Positions 7,080-14,204 are shown, counted from the first letter of the stretch. The stretch: DNA of 14,204 bases from Dehalococcoidia bacterium (GCA_004376205.1 SOKG01000074.1:1-14204), one strand, 5' to 3'. Notes: generated by a model from the sequence alone, not told the origin. A program made the numbers and translations.

Positions 7080-7108
7080 ATGATAGCTTACGGAGTCTGG
7101 TTGTTCAA
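7080..7108 (-). promoter_or_regulatory. Promoter candidate for the SnoaL-like/synthetase/DUF362 operon
   Basis: Reading the minus strand, TTGAAC (plus 7103-7108) and TATCAT (plus 7080-7085) are 17 bases apart, matching 4/6 and 5/6 of the housekeeping consensus. Transcription would begin near 7073, leaving a leader of about 28 bases that contains the AAGGAG ribosome-binding site of the gene starting at 7045. Confidence 0.5.
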
Positions 7109-7188
7109 GGCGGAATGCGGCGCTATCCTTGTCCCCGTGGCTGGTGCTCCTCGCAGTAACGCCCGCCGGGTCGCTCCTGAATAGAACA

Positions 7189-7217
7189 TTGCAATCCACC
7201 CTACCTTCGTATATCAT
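7189..7217 (+). promoter_or_regulatory. Promoter candidate for the plus-strand synthetase/CoA-transferase operon
   Basis: TTGCAA (7189-7194) and TATCAT (7212-7217) are separated by 17 bases. The -10 box is identical to that of the divergent promoter candidate at 7080-7108. Transcription would start near 7224, about 45 bases ahead of the ATG at 7269. The 8-bp palindrome ATTGCAAT (7188-7195) overlaps the -35 box and could be part of an operator, but such a short palindrome may be chance. Confidence 0.45.
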
Positions 7218-7268
7218 TCTTGAGGAAGCCTGTCTGTTCTCAAGACGACTTGGCCTAAGAATCATAGT

Positions 7269-8726
7269 ATGAATCTTGTCCAGCATCTGGATTACCTCTT
7301 CAATCCCCGATCGGTGGCTGTTGTTGGAGCTTCCAACATCCCGGGCAAGTGGGGCTGTGACATCCTCAATCTCCTGTTAACCAGGGGTGAGAGAAAGGTC
7401 TATCCCATAAACAAGAACAGGGCCGAGGTGCTTGGTGTCAAGGCCTACAGCAGTATTCGGGAAGTGCCCGGGCCTGTGGATTTTGCCGTAATAACAGTAT
7501 CTGCTGAAGCTGTCCCCGCAGCTATGGAAGACTGTGTCCAAAAGGGAGTCAAGACTGCTCTGGTAATCCCCGGCGGCTTTGCCGAGATCGGCGGAGATGG
7601 GGCGAAGAAAGAGCAGGAGGTGCTTGAGATTGCCGGGCGAGGTGGGATACGCTTCATCGGGCCGAACTGCGCCGGACACCTCGATACCTTCTCTGAACTT
7701 TTCACTGCACCCTATTTGCCGCCGGTGAGAAAGGGCCCTGTATCATTTGTTTCTCAGAGTGGAAACTTGGGGCTGGTGGTTCTCGCCATGGGATACAGAG
7801 CAGGGCTGGGGTTCAGCAAGTATATCAGCAGCGGAAACGAGGCTGATCTGCATTTTGAGGACTATCTTGAGTATCTGGGTCAGGATGAGAAAACGAAAGT
7901 CATCCTGGGCTACGTCGAAGGGCTTAGGGAAAGCAGGCGCTTCTTGGAGCTGGCCGGGGAGATTACAAAGAAGAAGCCTGTTGTCGTCATGAAAGTTGGG
8001 TCCACGGATTGCGGAGCCAGGGCAGCTTGTTCACACACTGCTGCCTTGTCAGGCTCGGACGAGGTCTGGGATGCGGCATTCAAGCAATCTGGCGTGATAA
8101 GGGTGGAGGAGGTCAGGGACCTGGTTGAGGTAGCCTTGGTTCTGCTCGGCCAACCGTTGCCCAGAGGGAAGAGGATGGCGGTATTGACGGTGGGAGGCGG
8201 CCTGGGGGTTATCGCCGCGGATGCCTTGAGAGGGTGTGGTCTGGAAGTACCGCTGCTGTCGCCGGCAACTGTTGAGAAATTGAACCGGGTTCTGTCGGGG
8301 AGGTGGTCGCGCGGAAACCCGGTGGATACCAGCGGCGACATCAGCTATCCGTGTCTCTTGCCACTTCTGGAGGATGAGAATGTAGACGGCGTACTGATTG
8401 CGGGCCCCGTTTGGGCGCCTGCTGGCTTCTCTGCTTTCATCAGCACGCCTCCCTGGGAGAGGGATAACCTGGCTGACCTCGAGCAGTTGGCTCAGGCCAT
8501 CGAGGAGGAGTCGCTGAGGAATTTGGACGCCACTATGGAGCTAATGAAGCGGTATCAGAAGCCAGTCGTTCTCTCTGTCTGGGTCACCGACGATGTAAGA
8601 AGCGGGGAACTCTACAAGAAACTGGAACGAAACTATCTAACCCCTTACCCCACGCCGGACAGGGCAGCCAAAGCCCTGGCCCGGCTGGTTGAATACAGCG
8701 AATACCTCGGCATTGCCAGAGCGTAG
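7269..8726 (+). CDS. Orphan acyl-CoA synthetase alpha-type protein (CoA-binding, NDP-forming family)
   Basis: This is the third alpha-type paralogue, 485 residues. Its CoA-binding domain has FNPRSVAVVGASN and FIGPNCAGHLDT; the middle domains have FVSQSGNLGLV and EYLGQDEKTKVILGYVEGL. The catalytic loop reads CSHTAALSGS, with the expected His at 256; Ala follows where the other two copies have Gly (SHTG). The third domain contains RGNPVDTSG and an unusual stretch, APAGFSAFISTPPWERDNL, then a Leu/Glu-rich helix, so this copy is longer in that region than its neighbours. It lacks an ATP-grasp partner. The ATG at 7269 has no clear Shine-Dalgarno sequence, which suggests weak or leaderless-like initiation. 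The CoA-transferase gene follows after 32 bp, so the pair is likely co-transcribed. Confidence 0.87.
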   Translation: MNLVQHLDYLFNPRSVAVVGASNIPGKWGCDILNLLLTRGERKVYPINKNRAEVLGVKAYSSIREVPGPVDFAVITVSAEAVPAAMEDCVQKGVKTALVIPGGFAEIGGDGAKKEQEVLEIAGRGGIRFIGPNCAGHLDTFSELFTAPYLPPVRKGPVSFVSQSGNLGLVVLAMGYRAGLGFSKYISSGNEADLHFEDYLEYLGQDEKTKVILGYVEGLRESRRFLELAGEITKKKPVVVMKVGSTDCGARAACSHTAALSGSDEVWDAAFKQSGVIRVEEVRDLVEVALVLLGQPLPRGKRMAVLTVGGGLGVIAADALRGCGLEVPLLSPATVEKLNRVLSGRWSRGNPVDTSGDISYPCLLPLLEDENVDGVLIAGPVWAPAGFSAFISTPPWERDNLADLEQLAQAIEEESLRNLDATMELMKRYQKPVVLSVWVTDDVRSGELYKKLERNYLTPYPTPDRAAKALARLVEYSEYLGIARA

Positions 8727-8758
8727 GGATTAATGGGGCTGATAGAAAGGAGGCGGGA

Positions 8759-9952
8759 ATGGCGAAGGCTCTAGATGGTGTCAGGGTGCTGGATCTAAGC
8801 CGGATGTACGGTGGCCCTATGTGTACTATGCTCCTGGCGGAACTGGGCGCTGAGGTCATTAAGGTAGAGATGCCACAGGCGGGGGATGGGGTAAGAAATC
8901 TTGTCCCTCAGACAGAGGGCTTGGAGAGCTACCCCTTCGTGATCATAACTCGCGTGAAGCTGGGAATCAGGTTGAACCTCCAATCGGAAGGGGGGCGAAG
9001 CATATGCAAGGAGTTAGTCGGCAAGTGCGATGTTTTGATCGAGAACTTCACGCCCGGGGTAATGGAGGCTCTCGGACTAGGCTATGAGGGGCTCAAGCCG
9101 TATAATCCTGCCCTTATCTATGCTTCGATATCGGGATTCGGGCATACCGGCCCCGCGCGCACCCAGGTAGCTTTCGATACCATAATTCAGGCCATGGGGG
9201 GCTTGATCAGTGTCAACGGCCATCCCGATTCTCCCCCCACCAAGGTCGCCCCCGCCATAGCTGACTTCCTGGGTGGGATATATTCTGCTGTCGCTATCCT
9301 CGCTGCCCTGCAATACAGGGCCAACACAAAACAGGGCCAGCGCATAGATATCTCAATGCAGGACTGTATCTGGGCCATAACCGCTATACAATACCTGCCG
9401 CTTTACCTGACGACGGGCCGGGAACCGCAGAGGCTGGGCAATCGCATGATCGAGGTCACGCCTTTTAACATATATCCAGCGAAGGACGGATATATAGTTA
9501 TTGCCATCGTCACCGTAGGCCAGTGGCAGCGGTTGCTGGAGGTCATCGGCAGGGAAGAGCTGAAGGATGTCCCGGAATATGGCAGTCAGGTTGACCGCAT
9601 TGAGCATATCGATGAAATAGATTCCATGGTAAAGGAGTGGACGACAGAGAGGACGGTGGATGAGATGATAACTCAGCTCAGGGCTGCCGATTTACCCTGT
9701 GCCCCTGTTCCCACATTTGGTCAAGTAGCCAGCGATCCCCAGCTTGCCAGCCGGGATATGCAGGTGGAGGTCGAGCAGGCAATAAGCGGCAAACTCAAAG
9801 TGCCCGGCTCGGTGTTCAAGATGAGCCAAACACCGGGCAATGCCGCCCAACCAGCCCCCTTCCTTGGTCAACATAACGCTGAAGTATATTCTAAATTGCT
9901 GGGCTATGACACAGGGACAATAGACACGCTGCAGAGGGACGGCGTGATTTGA
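8759..9952 (+). CDS. Family III (CaiB/BaiF) CoA-transferase
   Basis: Family III CoA-transferases move CoA between an acyl-CoA donor and a free acid through an enzyme aspartyl-CoA thioester, without ATP. The 397-residue length is typical. The N-terminal signature GVRVLDLSRMYGGPMCTMLLAELGA... is present; its latter half, LLAELGAEVIKVE, is the CoA-binding core. DVLIENFTPGVMEALGLGYE and YASISGFGHTGP follow. The catalytic Asp is expected in IADFLGG, residue 169, just before the AILAALQYR helix and the GQRIDISMQD strand. The usual NRxKRS motif is replaced by TRVKLGIRLNL, so the nucleotide pocket differs somewhat. The ATG at 8759 has AGGAGG at 5 bases. Being paired with an orphan synthetase-like protein, it could recycle CoA from the product to incoming acid. 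Carnitine, formate or bile-acid roles cannot be assigned. Confidence 0.92.
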   Translation: MAKALDGVRVLDLSRMYGGPMCTMLLAELGAEVIKVEMPQAGDGVRNLVPQTEGLESYPFVIITRVKLGIRLNLQSEGGRSICKELVGKCDVLIENFTPGVMEALGLGYEGLKPYNPALIYASISGFGHTGPARTQVAFDTIIQAMGGLISVNGHPDSPPTKVAPAIADFLGGIYSAVAILAALQYRANTKQGQRIDISMQDCIWAITAIQYLPLYLTTGREPQRLGNRMIEVTPFNIYPAKDGYIVIAIVTVGQWQRLLEVIGREELKDVPEYGSQVDRIEHIDEIDSMVKEWTTERTVDEMITQLRAADLPCAPVPTFGQVASDPQLASRDMQVEVEQAISGKLKVPGSVFKMSQTPGNAAQPAPFLGQHNAEVYSKLLGYDTGTIDTLQRDGVI

Positions 9953-9975
9953 CTCAATAGGAACCAGACACAACC

Positions 9976-10010
9976 AGAGGCCAGCACCTCGCTGGGAGGT
10001 ATTGACCTCT
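9976..10010. terminator. Possible stem-loop in the convergent gap after the CoA-transferase
   Basis: CCAGC (9981-9985) pairs with GCTGG (9991-9995) around ACCTC, and AGAGG (9976-9980) can pair with CCTCT (10006-10010) outside it. No T run follows on either strand, so this is only a weak terminator candidate. It lies in the 114-bp gap between two convergent genes, where termination is expected. The gap also holds GGGGTCTGACACCC near 10034-10049, an imperfect dyad. Confidence 0.22.
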
Positions 10011-10066
10011 GACAAGAAGGGGGCTAGTGCGAAGGGGGTCTGACACCCGCCGTAGCGCCCCTCAGC

Positions 10067-12358
10067 CTACCCGCCTGTTACCAATGCCGCAAGCCGTTTC
10101 TCCTCTGCTGCCAGGCGTTTTTCCATGATGCCCACCTGCGCCGCCGCCAGCTTGGCTATGGGTATTCTAAACGGGCTGCAGCTCACTGAGTCAACGCCAG
10201 CGCTGTGGAGGAACATGATGGAACGCGGCTCCCCAGCTTGCTCCCCGCAGACACCGACCTCCAGGCTTGCCTTCTCTTTCCTGGCCCAGGATATGGCGGT
10301 CTCCATCAGCCTGCCGACGCCTTTGATGTCCAGAACGAGGAAGGGATTGTCCTTGAGTATGCCAGCTTCCAGGTAGGTGGTCAGGAACTTCTTCTCTGCG
10401 TCCTCCCTGCTGAAGGAATATACGGCCTGGGTCAGGTCATTGGTGCCAAAGGAGAAGAAGTCGGCCTCTTTGGCCAGCCACCCCGCGCGCATGCAGGCGC
10501 GCACAGTCTCCATCATCACGCCAATCTTAAGGCCCTTGTCTTTGATCATCCCTTTCACCCACATAAGCTCCTGGAGGGTGATCACCTGAGGCACCATGAT
10601 GGAAACATTGGCCTCGACCTCGGCACGGGCCTCGGCGATGGCGTCTATCTGCATCTGGTAGATCTCGGGGGAGGTGACGGCCAGCCTGACACCCCGGTGT
10701 CCCAGCATCGGGTTTGTTTCGCAAAGCTCGGCTATTCGCTTCTTGAGATCGGGATCCGAGGTCTCTGCTTCCGACGGCAGGAACTCATGAAGAGGCAGGT
10801 CCAGAAGCCGGATTATTATCGGCATCCCCTGGAGCTCGCGGAAGATGGCGACGAAATCCTCTTTCTGAAGCTCACGCAGCAGGGCCAAGGCCTTCTCTTT
10901 CTGGGTCTCGGTCTCCGCCAGTATGAACGCCCTGATGGCTGCCAGCCGCTCCGGGGCGTTGAACTGGCGCTCGGTGCGGCAGAGGCCGATACCCTCGGCG
11001 CCGAACTTCTTAGCCAGGGCTATGGCCTCCACTGTATCGGCATTGGCCTTCACCGTCAGCCGCTTGAAGCCATCGGCCCACGTGAGCAGCTCAGCAAGCT
11101 CGGAGGTGCCCTCAGATTCCACTAAGGGCAGGGCCCCGAGGTATATGCTTCCTGTGCTGCCGTCAATGGTGATTACGTCACCCTTCTTGACTGTCTGCCC
11201 CCTGGTCTCGAACTGCTTGGCCTCAAGGTCTATCTTCACCTCTTCAGTCCCGCAAATACAGGGTTTGCCCATGGCCCTGGTGACTATGGCGGCGTGAGAG
11301 GTAAGCCCGCCGCGGGAGGTTAGCACCCCGACTGCGGCTGAGATGCCCTGGATATCGTCGGGGTTTGTCTCTGGCCTCACCAGGATGACCCGCTCGTTCC
11401 TCCTCTTCGCTTCCACAGCCTCGAGGGGATCGAATACCACTGCCGCGGTAGTTGCGCCGTGGGCGGCGGCCAGCCCGCGGGCGATAGGCTTATACTTCTC
11501 CGGCGACTCAATGCGCCGGTGCAAGAAGGCTCTCACATCATCGGCGGATACCCGCAAGATAGCTTCCTCACGTGAGATAAGCCCTTCCTTTGCCATGTCG
11601 ACGGCAATCTTTACCGCCGCCTGGCCGCTCCGTTTACCCGATCTGGTCTGGAGGATATAGAGCCGGTCAGATTCAATGGTAAATTCCACGTCCTGCATGT
11701 CATGGAAGTGATTCTCCAGGATGATGGCTACTTCCTTCAGTTGAGCATAGAGGTCAGGCATTTCTGACTGAAAGGAGCTGATGGGCTGCGGGGTCCTGCG
11801 TCCGGAGACCAGGTCCTCGCCCTTAGCTTTGCTGAGATATTCGCCAAATAGCCCCCTTTCGCCGGTGCTGGGGTTTCTAGTGAACATCACCCCCGTCCCC
11901 GACTTCTCGTCCAAATCGCCGAAGACCATTGCCTGGATTATGGCGGCCGTGCCCAGGTCAACCGGGATGCGGTTGAGGCGGCGATACTCCACTGCCCTGG
12001 GATTGTCCCAGGAGTCAAAGACCCTCTTTATGGAAGTGAGCACATCCGCCGCTTCTTTGACATCGAGCATGGTATCCATCATTCCTGGCATCGACGCTGG
12101 CGCCGAGGAGCGGACGGATACGGCCAGCCCCTGTCCCAATCTCTTCCCGGTCCGCTGCTCGAGAGCCTCCAAAGCCTGCTTGATTTCTTCCAGCGGTAAA
12201 TTGCCGCTTCGCTTATACTCCTTGTAGGCGTCAATAGATATCACGAACTCCGGAGGCACCGGTAGCCTCAGCTTGTTCATGACCACCAGGTTGGCCCCTT
12301 TATTGCCCAGGAGATTCTTGTCCTCACAGGCATTGGTAAATTGATAGACTATAGACAT
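10067..12358 (-). CDS. ppdK: Pyruvate, phosphate dikinase, short form
   Basis: The enzyme interconverts pyruvate + ATP + Pi with PEP + AMP + PPi in the cytoplasm, serving gluconeogenesis or PPi-linked glycolysis. The N-terminal nucleotide domain has LLGNKGANLVVMN, SVRSSAPASMPGMMDT (Arg83) and GTGVMFTRNPSTGE. The swivelling domain has GGLTSHAAIVTRAMGKPC, with phosphocarrier His355; Thr353 is where a PDRP-type regulator would act. The C-terminal PEP/pyruvate barrel has GIGLCRTER, NPMLGHRG, FFSFGTNDLTQ and the catalytic Cys704 in VGVCGEQAGEP. At 763 residues it is about 110 shorter than usual. Most of the loss is about 90 residues between MPGMMDT and VFDSWDNPRA, where family members carry an extra subdomain. 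The normally strict GEHGGDP motif reads GEQAGEP here. The ATG at 12358 has AGGAGG at 9 bases. The PPDK order of motifs, including FSFGTNDLTQ and CSPFRIPIAKLAAAQ, separates it from PEP synthase. Confidence 0.93.
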   Translation of the reverse strand: MSIVYQFTNACEDKNLLGNKGANLVVMNKLRLPVPPEFVISIDAYKEYKRSGNLPLEEIKQALEALEQRTGKRLGQGLAVSVRSSAPASMPGMMDTMLDVKEAADVLTSIKRVFDSWDNPRAVEYRRLNRIPVDLGTAAIIQAMVFGDLDEKSGTGVMFTRNPSTGERGLFGEYLSKAKGEDLVSGRRTPQPISSFQSEMPDLYAQLKEVAIILENHFHDMQDVEFTIESDRLYILQTRSGKRSGQAAVKIAVDMAKEGLISREEAILRVSADDVRAFLHRRIESPEKYKPIARGLAAAHGATTAAVVFDPLEAVEAKRRNERVILVRPETNPDDIQGISAAVGVLTSRGGLTSHAAIVTRAMGKPCICGTEEVKIDLEAKQFETRGQTVKKGDVITIDGSTGSIYLGALPLVESEGTSELAELLTWADGFKRLTVKANADTVEAIALAKKFGAEGIGLCRTERQFNAPERLAAIRAFILAETETQKEKALALLRELQKEDFVAIFRELQGMPIIIRLLDLPLHEFLPSEAETSDPDLKKRIAELCETNPMLGHRGVRLAVTSPEIYQMQIDAIAEARAEVEANVSIMVPQVITLQELMWVKGMIKDKGLKIGVMMETVRACMRAGWLAKEADFFSFGTNDLTQAVYSFSREDAEKKFLTTYLEAGILKDNPFLVLDIKGVGRLMETAISWARKEKASLEVGVCGEQAGEPRSIMFLHSAGVDSVSCSPFRIPIAKLAAAQVGIMEKRLAAEEKRLAALVTGG

Positions 12359-12406
12359 AGACCACTTCCTCCTGAACTTGCCCCACTCTTAATCTTGTGA
12401 GTTCGG

Positions 12407-12652
12407 CTACACGAACGATGTCGTATTCAGAAACTTGCTCAGGACAATTCTATCCGAGCCCCGCAGCGGCTCTCTCGTCTTTAGGGGAACCTTTGCTGAT
12501 CGGTTTAGAGAATCAGGGGTAGATAGCCGATGCATCGACATTCCGCGCCTTGCCAAGCACACCCCACCGTCATCATGGAAGGGGATAGGCTCCCATTCTT
12601 TGCAATGTTCACAACATTCCACGTGCGTCGGGCACAGCTCTGGCTTCAGCAT
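12407..12652 (-). CDS. Small Cys-rich hypothetical protein upstream of ppdK
   Basis: An 81-residue frame begins at ATG 12652 with AGAGGT seven bases upstream; the longer reading from a TTG at 12688 has no such site. The N-terminal third is Cys-rich: CPTHVECCEHCKEWEP (Cys 7, 13, 14, 17; His 10, 16) and GGVCLARRG (Cys32). This is a plausible small zinc or iron-sulfur binding knuckle of the CxxC...C kind. The C-terminal half is Ser/Leu/Arg-rich with no motif. It ends 48 bp ahead of ppdK on the same strand and may be co-transcribed with it. No family is recognised. It could be a real small protein or a chance frame; the ribosome-binding site and clustered Cys favour a real gene. Confidence 0.4.
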   Translation of the reverse strand: MLKPELCPTHVECCEHCKEWEPIPFHDDGGVCLARRGMSMHRLSTPDSLNRSAKVPLKTREPLRGSDRIVLSKFLNTTSFV

Positions 12653-13136
12653 TTTTCTGACCTCTATAGTTGTGACAAATCGATGCAAGAGATTGGCTGC
12701 CTAGCCTACAAAGATTGTGCTCTGTATTGCGGAGGCATTACAATCCTACTTAAGTACCATTTGTGCTGGTAGTTTGGTACCGCTTCCTCTAGCTCCCCCA
12801 GCACCTCGGAGGATACTACAGCCAGCGAACCGTCCCCGTTCATGCCGGCGGGATCGATCATTGACACCGCTACGAAAGCCTGGGGTGTCGAGGTTATACT
12901 CCATCATGGCACTGCTTGCCAGCGCGCCCTTTTCCACCAGATTCCTTAACACGGGCGCCGAGCCTGCGGAAGTGAGACAGTTTCAGCTTTGTCTACTTTT
13001 TCCCTCCAGCAACACAGTACTATTTTCTCACCAACAAGCGCTAGAAATAGCTATTGTATGGATGACACCAGGTGTGCTAACGTTTGAGCATAATAATGTC
13101 ATTACTGATGTAATTGCATGTGGAATGGTTTGAAAA
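12653..13136. other. Gene-poor stretch with possible decayed frame and several palindromes
   Basis: No convincing intact gene lies in these 484 bases. On the minus strand one frame (about 12960-12880) reads SAPVLRNLVEKGALASSAM and runs on through YNLDTPG; a second frame takes over from ATG 12861 to the stop at 12706, reading MIDPAGMNGDGSLAVV then LGELEEAVPNYQHKWYL. Both look protein-like and would join by a frameshift near 12880-12865. The family is not recognised, so this may be a decayed gene or a 51-residue ORF. The half nearest the glycosyltransferase is AT-rich and holds three palindromes: AATAGCTATT (13046-13055), ACACCAGGTGT (13065-13075) and ATTAC-tgat-GTAAT (13101-13114). They suggest an operator region. 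Confidence 0.3.
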
Positions 13137-14204
13137 ATGATAAAAAGTCTAGATGATTACAGACAGCTTGTAGGCGATGGTGCCCTAGCCGAAATCTACA
13201 CGCAAGCAAGAAGGCTTCAGGGAAAGCGCATTCTACATATTAATTCTACTCACCAGGGCGGTGGTGTTGCCGAAATACTGCGCTCCCTGGTGCCTCTGAT
13301 GAACGATATAGGTATAGAGGCAGATTGGAGGGTACTTCACGGGACTCCCGATTTCTTCGCCATAACGAAGAAATTTCACAATGCCCTTCAGGGCGGCTCA
13401 CTGAATCTCACCGACATAAAAAAGCAGATCTACATTCAGACCAACGAGGCCTTTTCTGCCTATTGCCACATAGATGCTGATTGCGTAATTGTGCACGACC
13501 CCCAGCCACTGCCACTCATAAAGTTCTACAAGAAAAGGGTGCCCTGGGTTTGGAGGTGTCATGTAGATTTGTCGCAGCCAAATGAGGCCCTCTGGGAATT
13601 CCTTAAGACGTTTGTTCTAAGGTATGACCTGGATATTATCTCAACTGAAATGTATAGAAAGCCGTGTCTGGGAATAGAGCAGAGGATCGTCCACCCGGCT
13701 ATTGACCCCCTGTCGTTGAAGAACAAGGACCTCTCGAAAAAAGACGTATTGAAATATGTGCGAAAGGCCGGCATACCGACGGATAAGCCTCTCATAACGC
13801 AGGTTTCAAGGATGGACATCTGGAAAGATCCCGTGGGTTTGCTCGAAGTCTTCAAGCACGTAAGGAAAGAGGTCGATTGCAGGCTGGTGTATTGTTATGA
13901 CATGGCATCAGATGACCCCGAGGGCAATGGGGTTTATCAACGGACATATCGCAAGGCCAAGAAGCTTGTAGAAAGCGGCGATGTCATATTTGTCCTCGGT
14001 AGTAGTCAGATACTTGTGAACGCCGTACAACGGGTTTCAACCGTATTGGTGCAGAAGTCGATAAGGGAAGGATTCTGCCTTTGTGTGACAGAGGGATTGT
14101 GGAAAGGTAAACCGGTGGTGGCTACAAATGTTGGAGGCATTCCCCAGCAGTTGGTAGAAGCGGAAAACGGCTTCTTACTTGATCCCTTCGATACAGACGG
14201 GTTC
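13137..14204 (+). CDS. GT4 glycosyltransferase, TreT-like trehalose synthase, 5' part
   Basis: The frame is open from ATG 13137 to the window end, giving 356 residues; family members have about 400-415, so the last ~50 are missing. TreT makes trehalose reversibly from NDP-glucose and glucose. The N-terminal acceptor domain has the typical STHQGGGVAEILRSLVPLMN (37-56) and FFAITKKFHNALQG (73-86), then HDPQPLPLI (120-128) and WRCHVDLSQPN (139-149). The C-terminal donor domain has VSRMDIWKDPVGLL (223-236), REGFCLCVTEGLWKGKPVV (310-328) with the E-x7-E pair Glu311/Glu319, and NVGGIPQQLVEAENGFLLDP. An in-frame TGA at 13131-13133 makes this the earliest ATG. No strong Shine-Dalgarno sequence is seen. 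The N-terminal motifs favour TreT over general GT4 enzymes, but substrate is not certain. Palindromes upstream suggest regulation. Confidence 0.82.
   Translation, partial: MIKSLDDYRQLVGDGALAEIYTQARRLQGKRILHINSTHQGGGVAEILRSLVPLMNDIGIEADWRVLHGTPDFFAITKKFHNALQGGSLNLTDIKKQIYIQTNEAFSAYCHIDADCVIVHDPQPLPLIKFYKKRVPWVWRCHVDLSQPNEALWEFLKTFVLRYDLDIISTEMYRKPCLGIEQRIVHPAIDPLSLKNKDLSKKDVLKYVRKAGIPTDKPLITQVSRMDIWKDPVGLLEVFKHVRKEVDCRLVYCYDMASDDPEGNGVYQRTYRKAKKLVESGDVIFVLGSSQILVNAVQRVSTVLVQKSIREGFCLCVTEGLWKGKPVVATNVGGIPQQLVEAENGFLLDPFDTDGF

Noticed and set aside
6993..7286. Minus-strand 97-codon frame across the divergent gap
   Set aside because: It overlaps starts of both flanking genes and both promoter candidates, and lacks a ribosome-binding site.
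10205..11125. Long plus-strand open frame of 306 codons
   Set aside because: It lies entirely opposite the pyruvate phosphate dikinase gene, whose motifs are unmistakable; the translation is Leu/Gly/His-rich without any domain.
10067..12358. Phosphoenolpyruvate synthase as an alternative for the dikinase
   Set aside because: The order of domains and the sequences MPGMMDT, GTGVMFTRNPSTGE and CSPFRIPIAKLAAAQ are those of pyruvate phosphate dikinase.
12528..12537. Perfect 10-bp palindrome CGATGCATCG
   Set aside because: It lies inside the small Cys-rich frame, away from any promoter, and a single 10-bp palindrome is expected by chance in a window this size.
12717..13133. Plus-strand 138-codon frame ending just before the TreT-like gene
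   Set aside because: Pro/Arg/Ser-rich low-complexity translation with no motif; the opposite strand looks more like coding sequence.
1..14204. CRISPR arrays, tRNA or rRNA genes, intact insertion sequences, defence systems
   Set aside because: No regularly spaced repeats, cloverleaf sequences, rRNA signatures or transposase/nuclease motifs were seen on either strand.

Overview
The window suggests a bacterium of moderate GC, most likely an anaerobic or subsurface lineage such as Chloroflexota/Dehalococcoidia. That placement is an inference from gene content: bS16-KhpA-RimM marks a bacterium, and it sits with ADP-forming acyl-CoA synthetases, a pyruvate phosphate dikinase and a TreT-like glycosyltransferase. 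No rRNA, tRNA, CRISPR array, intact insertion sequence or phage gene was seen.

Layout. Positions 1-150 hold the C-terminal end of a plus-strand membrane protein, probably a cation exchanger. From 7045 down to 247 the minus strand carries a nearly continuous series of genes: a SnoaL/NTF2-like protein, an orphan acyl-CoA synthetase alpha-type protein, a DUF362 protein, a 171-bp gap containing a good sigma-70-type promoter, then acyl-CoA synthetase beta and alpha subunits, rpsP, khpA and rimM. From 7269 the plus strand carries a third alpha-type synthetase and a CaiB/BaiF family III CoA-transferase. The 223-bp divergent gap between the two arms has one promoter candidate facing each way. A minus-strand pyruvate phosphate dikinase of unusually short length (10067-12358) converges on the CoA-transferase, and a small Cys-rich ORF lies just upstream of it. 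A gene-poor stretch with a possible decayed reading frame and several short palindromes follows. The window ends inside a plus-strand GT4 glycosyltransferase resembling trehalose synthase TreT.

How the genes may work together. Five proteins handle acyl-CoA thioesters: three CoA-binding/ligase alpha-type proteins, one ATP-grasp beta subunit and one CoA-transferase. A SnoaL-like protein and a Cys-rich DUF362 protein accompany them. The simplest reading is a locus for activating and exchanging CoA on one or more carboxylic acids, with reversible ADP-forming chemistry giving ATP in the catabolic direction. The substrate cannot be read from the sequence. Pyruvate phosphate dikinase would connect pyruvate with PEP in the same central metabolism. 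The most unusual points are the three-alpha-to-one-beta imbalance, the synthetase genes placed directly upstream of a ribosomal-protein/rRNA-maturation operon, and the trimmed dikinase.
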